From Micrococcales bacterium (lineage in GTDB: Bacteria > Actinomycetota > Actinomycetes > Actinomycetales > Dermatophilaceae), in the NCBI GenBank assembly GCA_030537915.1, contig JAUNUZ010000169.1, forward strand, positions 1-5,779: a stretch of DNA of 5,779 nt, read 5' to 3'. A program made the translations under genes and the position numbers. The notes under the pieces were generated by a model that worked only from the letters and a program-made list of their open reading frames with translations, did not search any database and was not told where the DNA came from. Positions 1 to 5,144 of this stretch are shown one piece after another. Numbering within the stretch: the stretch's first letter is position 1; each line of letters starts with the position of its first letter.

Positions 1-157
1 GCAACAGACCGGTCAGCCCCAGAGCCTTGCGTTCGTCATAGGTGAACGCCGTCCCGCGGTTGAGCATCGGTCGACCAAGCAGTTGGTATCCGCGGACCTT
101 GATGGGCAGCTCGTCACCGTTGTCGAGCCGCAATCGCGGGTTTGAGGCGTCAGTCAT
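1..157 (-). CDS. maeA: NAD-dependent malic enzyme, N-terminal fragment (runs off left edge)
   Basis: The first 52 codons of a minus-strand gene are present; the rest lies beyond position 1. Malic enzyme decarboxylates malate to pyruvate using NAD(P)+ in the cytoplasm, linking the TCA cycle to pyruvate. The evidence is the family's N-terminal signature at residues 24-52: GYQLLGRPMLNRGTAFT, then ER and LGLTGLL. It matches the conserved 'LL..P.LNKGTAFT..ER..LGL.GLLP' segment of the large (about 540-residue) malic enzymes. The nucleotide-binding and catalytic domains are not visible, so cofactor preference is inferred from the family. The start is the ATG at 157..155. It has no Shine-Dalgarno site, but a TAGAGT box sits 7 nt upstream, which suggests a leaderless mRNA. 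The gene lies 68 nt downstream of the F420-dependent oxidoreductase on the same strand, so it may also receive read-through. Confidence 0.85.
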   Translation of the reverse strand, partial: MTDASNPRLRLDNGDELPIKVRGYQLLGRPMLNRGTAFTYDERKALGLTGLL

Positions 158-164
158 ACTCGGC

Positions 165-170
165 ACTCTA
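165..170 (-). promoter_or_regulatory. Putative -10 box for malic enzyme (leaderless start)
   Basis: The minus strand reads TAGAGT followed by 7 nt (GCCGAGT) and then the ATG. This fits the TAnnnT -10 element with transcription starting at or next to the A of the start codon. No convincing -35 hexamer is seen at 16-19 nt, and no Shine-Dalgarno site is present. The call is inferred from position and pattern only. Confidence 0.45.
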
Positions 171-225
171 GGAGAGTCCGTGCCCCTTGGGCGTCACGGG
201 AGTGTCCCGATCCGGGGTATATCTA

Positions 226-1251
226 TCAGACCAGATCGGCGAGGGCGCGCAGGGCCGTCGGCGCCCCGCTGACGAGCATCGTCGTGACCAGGGATCCGTG
301 CCAGGCGCCCAGCCGGTCGCGGACTCGCTCGCGGGGTCCGACGAGCGCGATCTTGTCGACCATGGCCGTGGACACGGCCGCGATGGCCTCGTGCCGTCGC
401 CCCGCCAGGAAGGCGTCCTGGATCGCGGCGCACTCTGCTTCGAAGCCCAGCCGCGCGATGGCCTCGTGGTGGAAGTTCGCGCCCTTGGCGCCCATCCCGC
501 CGACATAGAGGGCGATCATCGGGCGCAGCCGGTCGGCGGCCGCTTCGACGTCGTCATCGATGACAACCTGCACGGGGCAGGCCACCTCGAAGGCGCCAGG
601 GTCCCGCGTATCACTTGCCGGTCGCGCGGCGAAGCCGGCCGCCAGTCGTTCGCGGTAGAGGGTGTCGTCATCTGGGGCATAGAAGAGTGGGATCCAACCG
701 TCGGCGATCTCAGCCGCGAGCGCGACATTCTTCGGCCCCTCGGCGGCCAGGAGGATCGGCAGATCGCGACGCAACGGGTGCACGGTGGCGTGCAGCGGCT
801 TGCCGAGCCCGGCGCCGCCCCGGAACGGGATTTGGTAGTGGGCGCCGTCGAACTCGACATCCTCGCGGGCCAGGGCCTGCCGCAGGATGGCCACGTACTC
901 ACGGGTGCGCGCGAGCGGCCGGGGATAGGGCTGGCCGTACCAACCCTCGACGACCTGCGGCCCGGAGGCGCCGATACCGAGCACGAACCGTCCACCGGAC
1001 AGGTGATCGAGGGTAAGCGCCGCCATTGCCGTGGCGGTCGGGGTGCGGGCCGACATCTGCACGACTGCTGTTCCGAGGCGGACACCCGGTGTGCGCGCGC
1101 CGTGCCAGGTCAGTGGCGTGAGGGCGTCCGATCCGTAGGCTTCCGAGGTCCAGATCGATTCATAGCCGCAGGCCACCGCGTCTCGGACGAGTTCGTCCAC
1201 CCCCTGCGGCGGGCGAGCCCCCCAGTAGCCCAAGGACAGGCCCAGCTTCAT
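226..1251 (-). CDS. LLM-class F420-dependent oxidoreductase (Rv3520c type)
   Basis: This is a 341-residue luciferase-like monooxygenase-fold (TIM barrel) protein, a full-length family member. I recognise the Rv3520c-type group from MKLGLSLGYWGARPP at the N-terminus, the TSEAYGSDALTPL segment at residues 35-47, and LGTAVVQMSARTPTATAMAA at 59-78. Further matches are LDHLSGGRFVLGIGASGPQVVEGWYGQP at 81-108, AEGPKNVALAAEIADGW at 170-186, and LYVGGMGAKGANFH at 248-261. The family is predicted to use reduced deazaflavin F420 for hydride transfer to an organic substrate; the substrate is unknown. It is expected to be cytoplasmic, with no signal peptide. The ATG at 1251..1249 follows an AAAGGGG ribosome site 6 nt upstream. 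It lies 123 nt after the crotonase gene on the same strand, and that gap carries an operator-like palindrome, so local repressor control is plausible. The family is confident; F420 rather than FMN use is inferred. Confidence 0.9.
   Translation of the reverse strand: MKLGLSLGYWGARPPQGVDELVRDAVACGYESIWTSEAYGSDALTPLTWHGARTPGVRLGTAVVQMSARTPTATAMAALTLDHLSGGRFVLGIGASGPQVVEGWYGQPYPRPLARTREYVAILRQALAREDVEFDGAHYQIPFRGGAGLGKPLHATVHPLRRDLPILLAAEGPKNVALAAEIADGWIPLFYAPDDDTLYRERLAAGFAARPASDTRDPGAFEVACPVQVVIDDDVEAAADRLRPMIALYVGGMGAKGANFHHEAIARLGFEAECAAIQDAFLAGRRHEAIAAVSTAMVDKIALVGPRERVRDRLGAWHGSLVTTMLVSGAPTALRALADLV
400..419. repeat. Copy 1 of an exact 20-nt direct repeat (inside the LLM oxidoreductase)
   Basis: This 20-nt stretch is identical to 4034..4053. 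Here it is coding: read on the minus strand it gives the DAFLAG part of the LLM oxidoreductase (residues 279-284). Confidence 0.7.
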
Positions 1252-1257
1252 CGTCTA

Positions 1258-1264
1258 CCCCTTT
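1258..1264 (-). promoter_or_regulatory. Ribosome binding site of the LLM oxidoreductase
   Basis: AAAGGGG on the minus strand lies 6 nt before the ATG at 1251. It fixes the start over any internal ATG or GTG. Confidence 0.75.
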
Positions 1265-1323
1265 CAGCTTGGCATCGGCTCATCCGCACCGCCGCGTCAC
1301 CCAGGCGGCCGACCACCCACTAA

Positions 1324-1341
1324 AGCTACCCGCGAGTAGCT
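1324..1341. promoter_or_regulatory. 18-bp operator-like palindrome upstream of the LLM oxidoreductase
   Basis: The minus strand reads AGCTACTCGCGGGTAGCT. The outer 6 bases of each arm are perfectly complementary (AGCTAC/GTAGCT), and the core continues the symmetry with one mismatched (T/G) pair. The site is 73 nt from the oxidoreductase start. It contains TAGCTA/TAGCTT hexamers that could serve as -10 boxes, so a bound protein could block a promoter. Its size and symmetry resemble operators of dimeric TetR- or GntR-type repressors. No regulator gene is in the window. A weak terminator of the crotonase transcript is the alternative, since the arm is followed by TTTA. Confidence 0.4.
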
Positions 1342-1374
1342 AGGGCTTGCCGGCCGCCGGTCGCGAATAGCTCG

Positions 1375-2205
1375 TCAGGACAGCTCCAAACGCTGCGATG
1401 GGAACGCGGGCCGCTCCTTGGCGAGGAAGGCCCGCACCCCCTCGCGGAAGCCTGCGGAGTCGTAGACGGCGCGCATGAGGTCGGCCTCCGCCAGATCGGC
1501 GGACCCGCCGCCACGCCCGCCGAGCGCGTCCAGACCGGTGATGGCGGCGAGCTGATGCTTGGTGACCTGCACCGTCATCGGCGCCGCACGCTCGATCCCG
1601 GCAACAAGCTCGTCGAGTTGGGCATCCAGCTCCGCCGCACTCGACGCCAGCTCGGCCACCGCACCCAGCTCGTAGGCCCGGCGTGCGTCGACGAGCCGCG
1701 AGGTGAGCAGCATGTGCCGAGTCATCGATTCGCCGAAGACGTGGACGCAGCGCAGGGTCACCTCCTGGCTCAACGCGTTGCCGAGCGTGCGCGCGATGGG
1801 GTATCCGAAGCGCGCGTCGGTCGTGGCGATCCGCACGTCGCAGTGGGTCGCGACCGCCAGTCCCCCACCGACACAGATCCCTTCGACGGCGGCGACGCTC
1901 ACCTGCGGCAGCGCTGCCAGCGCGCGCAGCATCGAGGCGACCATGTCCTCGTAGTGGGTGGTCGCGTCATGCCCGGACATGCCGACGAAGCCCGAGATGT
2001 CGTTCCCCGCCGCGAACGCCGCTCCCCCGGCGCCGCGAAGCACCACGGCCCGCACCTCCTCGTCGTCGGCGAGGCCGGTGAACAGTTCCGTGAGCTTGGC
2101 GTACATGCCGGGCGTGAAGCTGTTGTGGCGCGACGGGCGGTTCAGGAGAACGTCGAGCCGTGCACCGACCCGGGTGACGACGATCTCCGCGGTGCTCTCA
2201 GGCAC
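1375..2205 (-). CDS. Crotonase-superfamily protein (enoyl-CoA hydratase/isomerase-like) lacking both hydratase glutamates
   Basis: This 276-residue protein has the crotonase fold and a typical family length. It shows the first oxyanion-hole segment FAAGNDISGF at residues 64-73 and the second at EGICVGGGLAVA, 108-119. The C-terminal GFREGVRAFLAKERPAF (252-268) is the family's trimer-tail segment. Members bind acyl-CoA thioesters and stabilise an enolate. The two hydratase acids are absent: the position of rat Glu144 (GGGCE) is Ala117 (GGGLA), and that of Glu164 (FGQPE) is Ile137 (FGYPI). The spacing of 20 residues is conserved, so this alignment is secure. Classic hydration is therefore doubtful and the true reaction unknown. 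The start is the GTG at 2205..2203 behind AGGAGG with a 4-nt gap. The overlapping ATG at 2210 is out of frame and meets a stop at its fourth codon. It faces the metal-receptor gene across a 227-nt divergent gap. Confidence 0.88.
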   Translation of the reverse strand: MPESTAEIVVTRVGARLDVLLNRPSRHNSFTPGMYAKLTELFTGLADDEEVRAVVLRGAGGAAFAAGNDISGFVGMSGHDATTHYEDMVASMLRALAALPQVSVAAVEGICVGGGLAVATHCDVRIATTDARFGYPIARTLGNALSQEVTLRCVHVFGESMTRHMLLTSRLVDARRAYELGAVAELASSAAELDAQLDELVAGIERAAPMTVQVTKHQLAAITGLDALGGRGGGSADLAEADLMRAVYDSAGFREGVRAFLAKERPAFPSQRLELS

Positions 2206-2209
2206 GCAT

Positions 2210-2215
2210 CCTCCT
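2210..2215 (-). promoter_or_regulatory. Ribosome binding site deciding the GTG start of the crotonase gene
   Basis: AGGAGG on the minus strand lies 4 nt before the GTG at 2205. An ATG overlapping the site's last base (2210..2208) is in another frame and stops after three codons, so GTG is the working start. Confidence 0.75.
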
Positions 2216-2420
2216 GGGGAATCTCAGTGAGCTCAGCGGCGGTGCGACGGAACCTCCAGCGTCGGCAGAGCACGAAACCCGGCCCGCACCAAGGTCACGA
2301 TCATGTCACGCCAGTCGTGGCTGCGACTCGGCATTCGGGGGGCGGATCAGACCTGAGCTGCCGTCCTGCCGGCGCCGGGGGAAAGTCTGTGAGCATGCAA
2401 CCACGCCGCGTCGGCTGTGC

Positions 2421-2426
2421 TAGAAG
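2421..2426 (+). promoter_or_regulatory. Putative -10 box for the metal-receptor gene (leaderless start)
   Basis: TAGAAG is followed by 6 nt (TCGGGG) and then ATG at 2433. The GGGG directly touching the ATG is too close to act as a Shine-Dalgarno site. The hexamer is at the distance expected if transcription begins at the start codon. No good -35 is visible. Confidence 0.4.
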
Positions 2427-2432
2427 TCGGGG

Positions 2433-3233
2433 ATGGCCACGTCGATGACGCAGATCTCCCAAGCTGACCTGCGCGACGACCTGGGCTCCCCGGTCCCGCT
2501 GACGGGCCCGGCTCGTCGCGTCGTCAGCCTCGTACCCTCGCTCACCGAAGCGATCGCCGCCACGGCCCTCGACGTGCTTGTGGGCGCCACCGACTGGTGC
2601 ACCCATCCGGCCGATCTGGCCGTGGCACGGGTGCGTGGCACGAAGAACCCCGACCGCCACGCCATCGAGGCACTTGCACCGGATCTCGTCGTCGCCAACA
2701 AGGAGGAGAACCGCGAGCTAGACGTCCGCAGGTTGCGCGAGGCGGGCATCGCCGTGTGGGTCACCGACATCGAGTCGGTCCCACAGGCTCTCGCATCGAT
2801 GGAGCGCCTCGTCACGCAAGCCCTGGGCGTGCCGGTTCCGCTCTGGCTCGAACGGGTTCGGCGGGCGTGGCAGGCCCCGGTCCCGAGAACCCGCGGATGC
2901 GTCGCCGTCCCGATCTGGCGGGACCCGTGGATGGTCGTGGGCCGCTCGACCTTCACCGGTGACCTGCTGCTGCGGGCCGGCCTGGGCAACGTGTTCGGCG
3001 GCGCGGACGGCCGTTACCCGCACGTCGAAGTCGAGGCGATCGACGAGGCCGGCGCCGATCTCATGCTGCTGCCCGACGAGCCCTACGCTTTCACCGCGAG
3101 CGACGGCCCCGAGGCCTTCGCCCGCACGCCCACCCGCCTCGTCGACGGGCGCCTGCTCACCTGGTACGGCCCCTCGCTGGTGCACTCGCGGGAGATGCTC
3201 GATCAGCTGGCAAGTGAGCTAACTGCGGCATAG
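2433..3233 (+). CDS. Helical-backbone metal receptor, BtuF/TroA-like substrate-binding fold, no signal peptide
   Basis: This 266-residue protein belongs to the periplasmic-binding-protein class III (BtuF/TroA) family that binds corrinoids, haem or metal chelates. Evidence is RRVVSLVPSLTEAIAA at residues 28-43, GATDWCTHP at 51-59, and the first-lobe end IEALAPDLVVANKEENR at 78-94. The second lobe shows PIWRDPWMVVGRSTFTGDLL at 160-179, LGNVFGG at 184-190, and VEVEAIDEAGADLMLLPDEPY at 198-218. The N-terminus (MATSMTQISQADLRDD) is polar, with no hydrophobic signal segment and no lipobox cysteine, so the protein looks cytoplasmic. No ABC permease or ATPase gene adjoins it. The ligand is unknown; cobalamin is a guess from the family. 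The ATG at 2433 is chosen because of the -10-like box 6 nt upstream. An in-frame ATG at 2445 would remove only four residues and would not create a signal peptide. Confidence 0.82.
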   Translation: MATSMTQISQADLRDDLGSPVPLTGPARRVVSLVPSLTEAIAATALDVLVGATDWCTHPADLAVARVRGTKNPDRHAIEALAPDLVVANKEENRELDVRRLREAGIAVWVTDIESVPQALASMERLVTQALGVPVPLWLERVRRAWQAPVPRTRGCVAVPIWRDPWMVVGRSTFTGDLLLRAGLGNVFGGADGRYPHVEVEAIDEAGADLMLLPDEPYAFTASDGPEAFARTPTRLVDGRLLTWYGPSLVHSREMLDQLASELTAA

Positions 3234-3270
3234 CGTCCTGCTCGCTCGGGGCCGATCACGCAGGGGCACG

Positions 3271-3304
3271 CCGAAGCCCCCGGCGGGCAGGCCGGGGGCT
3301 TCGG
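3271..3304. terminator. Bidirectional terminator hairpin between the metal receptor and tRNA-Tyr
   Basis: A perfect 14-bp stem (3271..3284 with 3291..3304, arm CCGAAGCCCCCGGC) encloses a 6-nt loop GGGCAG. It lies 37 nt after the metal-receptor stop codon and 10 nt beyond the tRNA 3' end, between convergent transcripts, so it can serve both. There is no U-tract on either side, as is common for GC-rich actinobacterial terminators. The 8-nt sequence GGGGCACG occurs on both sides (3263..3270 and 3307..3314). Confidence 0.85.
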
Positions 3305-3314
3305 TGGGGGCACG

Positions 3315-3398
3315 TGGTGGCAGGTGAAGGATTCGAACCTTCGAAGCTTTCGCGACGGATTTACAGTCCGCTCCCATTGGCCGCTCGGGCAACCTGCC
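3315..3398 (-). tRNA. tRNA-Tyr (anticodon GUA)
   Basis: The minus strand gives a complete class II tRNA. The acceptor stem GGCAGGT (3398..3392) pairs with ACCTGCC (3325..3319). The discriminator A is at 3318, as expected for tyrosine, and the CCA end is encoded at 3317..3315. The anticodon GTA is at 3364..3362 in the loop CTGTAAA, flanked by GCGGA/TCCGT. A long variable arm follows the anticodon arm, and then the T-arm GAAGG-TTCGAAT-CCTTC. Length is 84 nt including CCA. It is transcribed divergently from yajQ and convergently with the metal-receptor gene. Confidence 0.97.
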
Positions 3399-3411
3399 TG
3401 GTGCGTCTGGA

Positions 3412-3443
3412 AGGATAGCAACCTGACCCCGGGTCACGTCCAA
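3412..3443 (-). promoter_or_regulatory. Candidate promoter of tRNA-Tyr
   Basis: On the minus strand the -10 candidate is TATCCT (3417..3412), preceded by TGC to form an extended -10 (TGnTATCCT). It lies 13 nt before the mature tRNA 5' end. TTGGAC at 3443..3438 is the best -35 match, but the 20-nt spacer is longer than ideal, so the extended -10 may carry most of the activity. Confidence 0.5.
3424..3436. promoter_or_regulatory. 13-bp perfect palindrome inside the tRNA-Tyr/yajQ promoter region
   Basis: TGACCC and GGGTCA flank a single central C. The element sits between the candidate -35 and -10 boxes of the tRNA and upstream of yajQ. A one-base centre cannot form an RNA hairpin, so a protein-binding site is the more likely role if it is functional. 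No regulator can be named. Confidence 0.3.
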
Positions 3444-3513
3444 TCACTACCTCGAGCGCTCTCATGCAGGGCGGTCCCGGACCTGCGACCAGCCAACCTC
3501 ACCACGATCCAGC

Positions 3514-3520
3514 AAAGGAG
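3514..3520 (+). promoter_or_regulatory. Ribosome binding site of yajQ
   Basis: AAAGGAG lies 4 nt before the ATG at 3525. It sets the start there rather than at the upstream in-frame ATG at 3324, which would run through the tRNA gene. Confidence 0.85.
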
Positions 3521-3524
3521 AACC

Positions 3525-4025
3525 ATGGCCGACAGCTCGTTCGACATCGTCAGCAAGGTCGACAAGCAGGAGGTGTCCAACGCCCTCAACCAGGCGGCCA
3601 AGGAGGTCTCGCAACGCTACGACTTCAAGGGCGTAGGCGCCTCGATCGACTGGAGCGGCGACATGGTCCTCATGAAGGCGAACAGCGCGGAACGCGTGCT
3701 CGCCGTCCTCGACGTCTTCCAGACCAAGCTCGTCAGGCGAGGCGTGTCGCTCAAGACTCTGGACATGGGCGACGACGGCCCGGCGCCCAAGGCGTCCGGC
3801 AAGGAGTACCGCCTCGAGGCCGCCCTGCGGGACGGCATCACCCAGGAGAACGCGAAGAAGATCTCCAAGCTGATCCGCGACGACTTCGGCAAGACCGTCA
3901 AGCCGACGATCACCGGTGACGAGTTGCGCGTGACCAGCAAGAGCCGGGACGACCTGCAAGCGGTGCAGCAGCTACTCAAGGGCGCCGACCTCGATGTGGC
4001 CCTGCAGTTCATCAACTACCGATAG
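3525..4025 (+). CDS. yajQ: YajQ-family nucleotide (cyclic di-GMP)-binding protein
   Basis: This is a full-length 166-residue YajQ protein, close to the usual 160-165. The signature is clear from end to end: [17 protein letters not shown] at the N-terminus, [15 protein letters not shown] at residues 22-36, and [27 protein letters not shown] in the centre. The second repeat-like half runs through [23 protein letters not shown] to [11 protein letters not shown] at the C-terminus. YajQ has two ferredoxin-like domains and binds nucleotides or nucleic acid. Some bacterial homologues bind cyclic di-GMP and affect gene regulation; the role in actinobacteria is not established. It is a soluble cytoplasmic protein. 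The true start is the ATG behind AAAGGAG; the open frame extends upstream to 3324 only by chance. It stands alone, with tRNA-Tyr divergent on its left and an AEC transporter 83 nt to its right. Confidence 0.96.
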   Translation: MADSSFDIVSKVDKQEVSNALNQAAKEVSQRYDFKGVGASIDWSGDMVLMKANSAERVLAVLDVFQTKLVRRGVSLKTLDMGDDGPAPKASGKEYRLEAALRDGITQENAKKISKLIRDDFGKTVKPTITGDELRVTSKSRDDLQAVQQLLKGADLDVALQFINYR

Positions 4026-4033
4026 TCATCGAT

Positions 4034-4053
4034 CCCCGCCAGGAAGGCGTCCT
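4034..4053. repeat. Copy 2 of the exact 20-nt direct repeat (yajQ-transporter gap)
   Basis: Identical to 400..419, but here intergenic, 9 nt after the yajQ stop. The minus strand again reads DAFLAG in an open frame that ends in the yajQ tail (stop at 4018..4016). I see no gene for that frame. Confidence 0.7.
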
Positions 4054-4071
4054 CGTCGGCGCGCCGCAGGG

Positions 4072-4101
4072 CTGACCAGGGCGATGACTGCCACGTAAGC
4101 T
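4072..4101 (+). promoter_or_regulatory. Putative promoter of the AEC transporter (leaderless start)
   Basis: CTGACC (4072..4077, four of six matches to TTGACA) is followed after 18 nt by TAAGCT (4096..4101), then 7 nt, then the GTG start at 4109. The placement predicts transcription from the start codon. No Shine-Dalgarno site is visible. This is the best -35/-10 pair in the window. Confidence 0.55.
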
Positions 4102-4108
4102 GCCCGTC

Positions 4109-5077
4109 GTGCTCGGCGCCCTGGTCAACGTCATCTTGCCCGTCGTCCTGGTAGCCTGCGTCGGCTTCGTGCTGGCTCGCCTCTTCCCGATCGACATCGA
4201 CAGCGTCAACAAGGTGAGCCTCTACGGGTTCACCCCGGCGCTGGCCTACGCCACGGTCGTCACCACGAAGGTGTCGGCTCGGGACAGTTTGATGCTGACG
4301 GGCGCCTACCTTGCGGCGATGACGCTCGCGGCGGTCGTCGCGGTGGCTGCGGCCCATCTGCTGACCCCGGCGCCCAGCAAGGTCAGCGTCGGCTCAGCTG
4401 CGGGTTCGGGTTCGGGACCACCGGTCACCGGCGAGCCCCACGGCACGCGCCGCATCGTCGTCGGGTGCACGATCATCGGGAACAATGGCAACTTCGGGTT
4501 GCCGATCGCACTCCTGGCGCTCGGCAAGCAGGGCCTGGATCAGGCGCTCGTCATCTTCATCGCCTCGCTCCTGGTGATGTTCACGATCGGACCAGCGCTT
4601 CTGGGTGCCCGAGACGGACTCATGGGCGGGATCAAGAGGGTCCTCCTGCTGCCCGTGACGTGGGCACTCGTGGCGGCGTTGGTCATGCGCGGCTCCGGCG
4701 CGAGCACGCCGGCGCCGCTCATGAGCTCGATCCAGCTCCTCGCAGACGCCGCCGTGCCGCTGGTCCTGCTCTGTCTGGGGCTCCAGCTCGGGCAGAACCT
4801 CAAGGTCCATCTGACCCGACCGGTGCTGGTGTCCGTGGGACTGCGCGTCGTGGTCGTACCTTTGGCGGCGCTCCTCGTCGGGCACGCGTTCGGGCTGTCG
4901 GGGCTGACACTTCAGAGCCTGGTCCTGGCCTGCGCGATGCCGACGGCGGTCAACGCCTACATGCTCGCCCGCGAGTTCAGCGACGACCCGAGGACGGCGG
5001 CCAGCGCCGTCGCGCTGAGCACCTTCGTGTCGATCCCGCTCATCGCGTTAGTCATCACGCTACTGCCCGGTCTGTAG
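4109..5077 (+). CDS. AEC-family (auxin efflux carrier-like) membrane transporter
   Basis: This is a 322-residue polytopic inner-membrane protein of the AEC/PIN-like family, which exports or imports small organic anions; several bacterial members carry malate or malonate. The family motif NNGNFGLPIALLALG is at residues 125-139. The second-half motif LACAMPTAVNAYMLAREF is at 273-290. Hydrophobic segments lie at about 3-25, 35-52, 62-86, 115-138, 144-166, 177-193, 205-227, 238-260, 265-285 and 298-320, consistent with ten helices. The region 87-114 between helices three and four is a Ser/Gly/Pro-rich hydrophilic linker (SVGSAAGSGSGPPVTGEP). The start is GTG at 4109, supported by the CTGACC-N18-TAAGCT promoter 7 nt upstream and by a helix beginning at residue 3. 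The substrate is not predictable. It is followed 67 nt later by an acyl-CoA synthetase with its own -10-like box. Confidence 0.9.
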   Translation: MLGALVNVILPVVLVACVGFVLARLFPIDIDSVNKVSLYGFTPALAYATVVTTKVSARDSLMLTGAYLAAMTLAAVVAVAAAHLLTPAPSKVSVGSAAGSGSGPPVTGEPHGTRRIVVGCTIIGNNGNFGLPIALLALGKQGLDQALVIFIASLLVMFTIGPALLGARDGLMGGIKRVLLLPVTWALVAALVMRGSGASTPAPLMSSIQLLADAAVPLVLLCLGLQLGQNLKVHLTRPVLVSVGLRVVVVPLAALLVGHAFGLSGLTLQSLVLACAMPTAVNAYMLAREFSDDPRTAASAVALSTFVSIPLIALVITLLPGL

Positions 5078-5132
5078 TCCTGCCGGCTCGATTCCTCACC
5101 CGAAACAGACTGATCGCAGCGGACCCACCTGG

Positions 5133-5138
5133 TAGACC
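5133..5138 (+). promoter_or_regulatory. Putative -10 box for the acyl-CoA synthetase (leaderless start)
   Basis: TAGACC is followed by 6 nt (GTGGGG) and then ATG at 5145. The arrangement closely resembles that at 2421..2435 (TAGAAG, 6 nt ending GGGG, ATG). CTGATC at 5110..5115 with a 17-nt spacer is a weak -35 candidate. Confidence 0.4.
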
Positions 5139-5144
5139 GTGGGG

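Larger units (their letters stand above)
2206..2432. other. Divergent intergenic region between crotonase and metal-receptor genes
   Basis: This 227-nt gap holds the start signals of both divergent genes. I see the AGGAGG site for the crotonase, an 8-bp palindrome TGAGCTCA at 2228..2235, a 10-bp palindrome CCGGCGCCGG at 2369..2378, and the TAGAAG box before position 2433. No convincing -35/-10 pair for the crotonase was found, and I see no credible additional gene. Confidence 0.5.

Noticed and set aside
187..1323. Long plus-strand open frame (378 codons) opposite the LLM oxidoreductase
   Set aside because: It is the antisense shadow of a recognised full-length family member, its residue composition is Arg/Gly/His-rich, and it matches no family I know.
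2369..2378. CCGGCGCCGG palindrome as a regulatory site
   Set aside because: Ten-base GC-only palindromes are common by chance in sequence of this composition.
1555..2448. Plus-strand open frame (297 codons) opposite the crotonase and the divergent gap
   Set aside because: It mirrors the GC-rich codon pattern of the crotonase gene. The protein is Arg/His-rich with no recognisable domain.
2389..2451. Short leader frame starting GTG/ATG before the metal receptor and overlapping its start, as an attenuator peptide
   Set aside because: Its overlap with the main start and poor ribosome site look accidental, and no attenuator hairpin follows.
3324..3524. N-terminal extension of yajQ to an upstream in-frame ATG
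   Set aside because: It would translate through the antisense of tRNA-Tyr and past the AAAGGAG site. Known YajQ proteins begin at MADSSFD-like sequence.
4016..4357. Minus-strand frame ending in [14 protein letters not shown] as a real gene
   Set aside because: Most of it is antisense to the transporter and yajQ tail, it has no Shine-Dalgarno site or domain, and only the 20-nt repeat makes it interesting.
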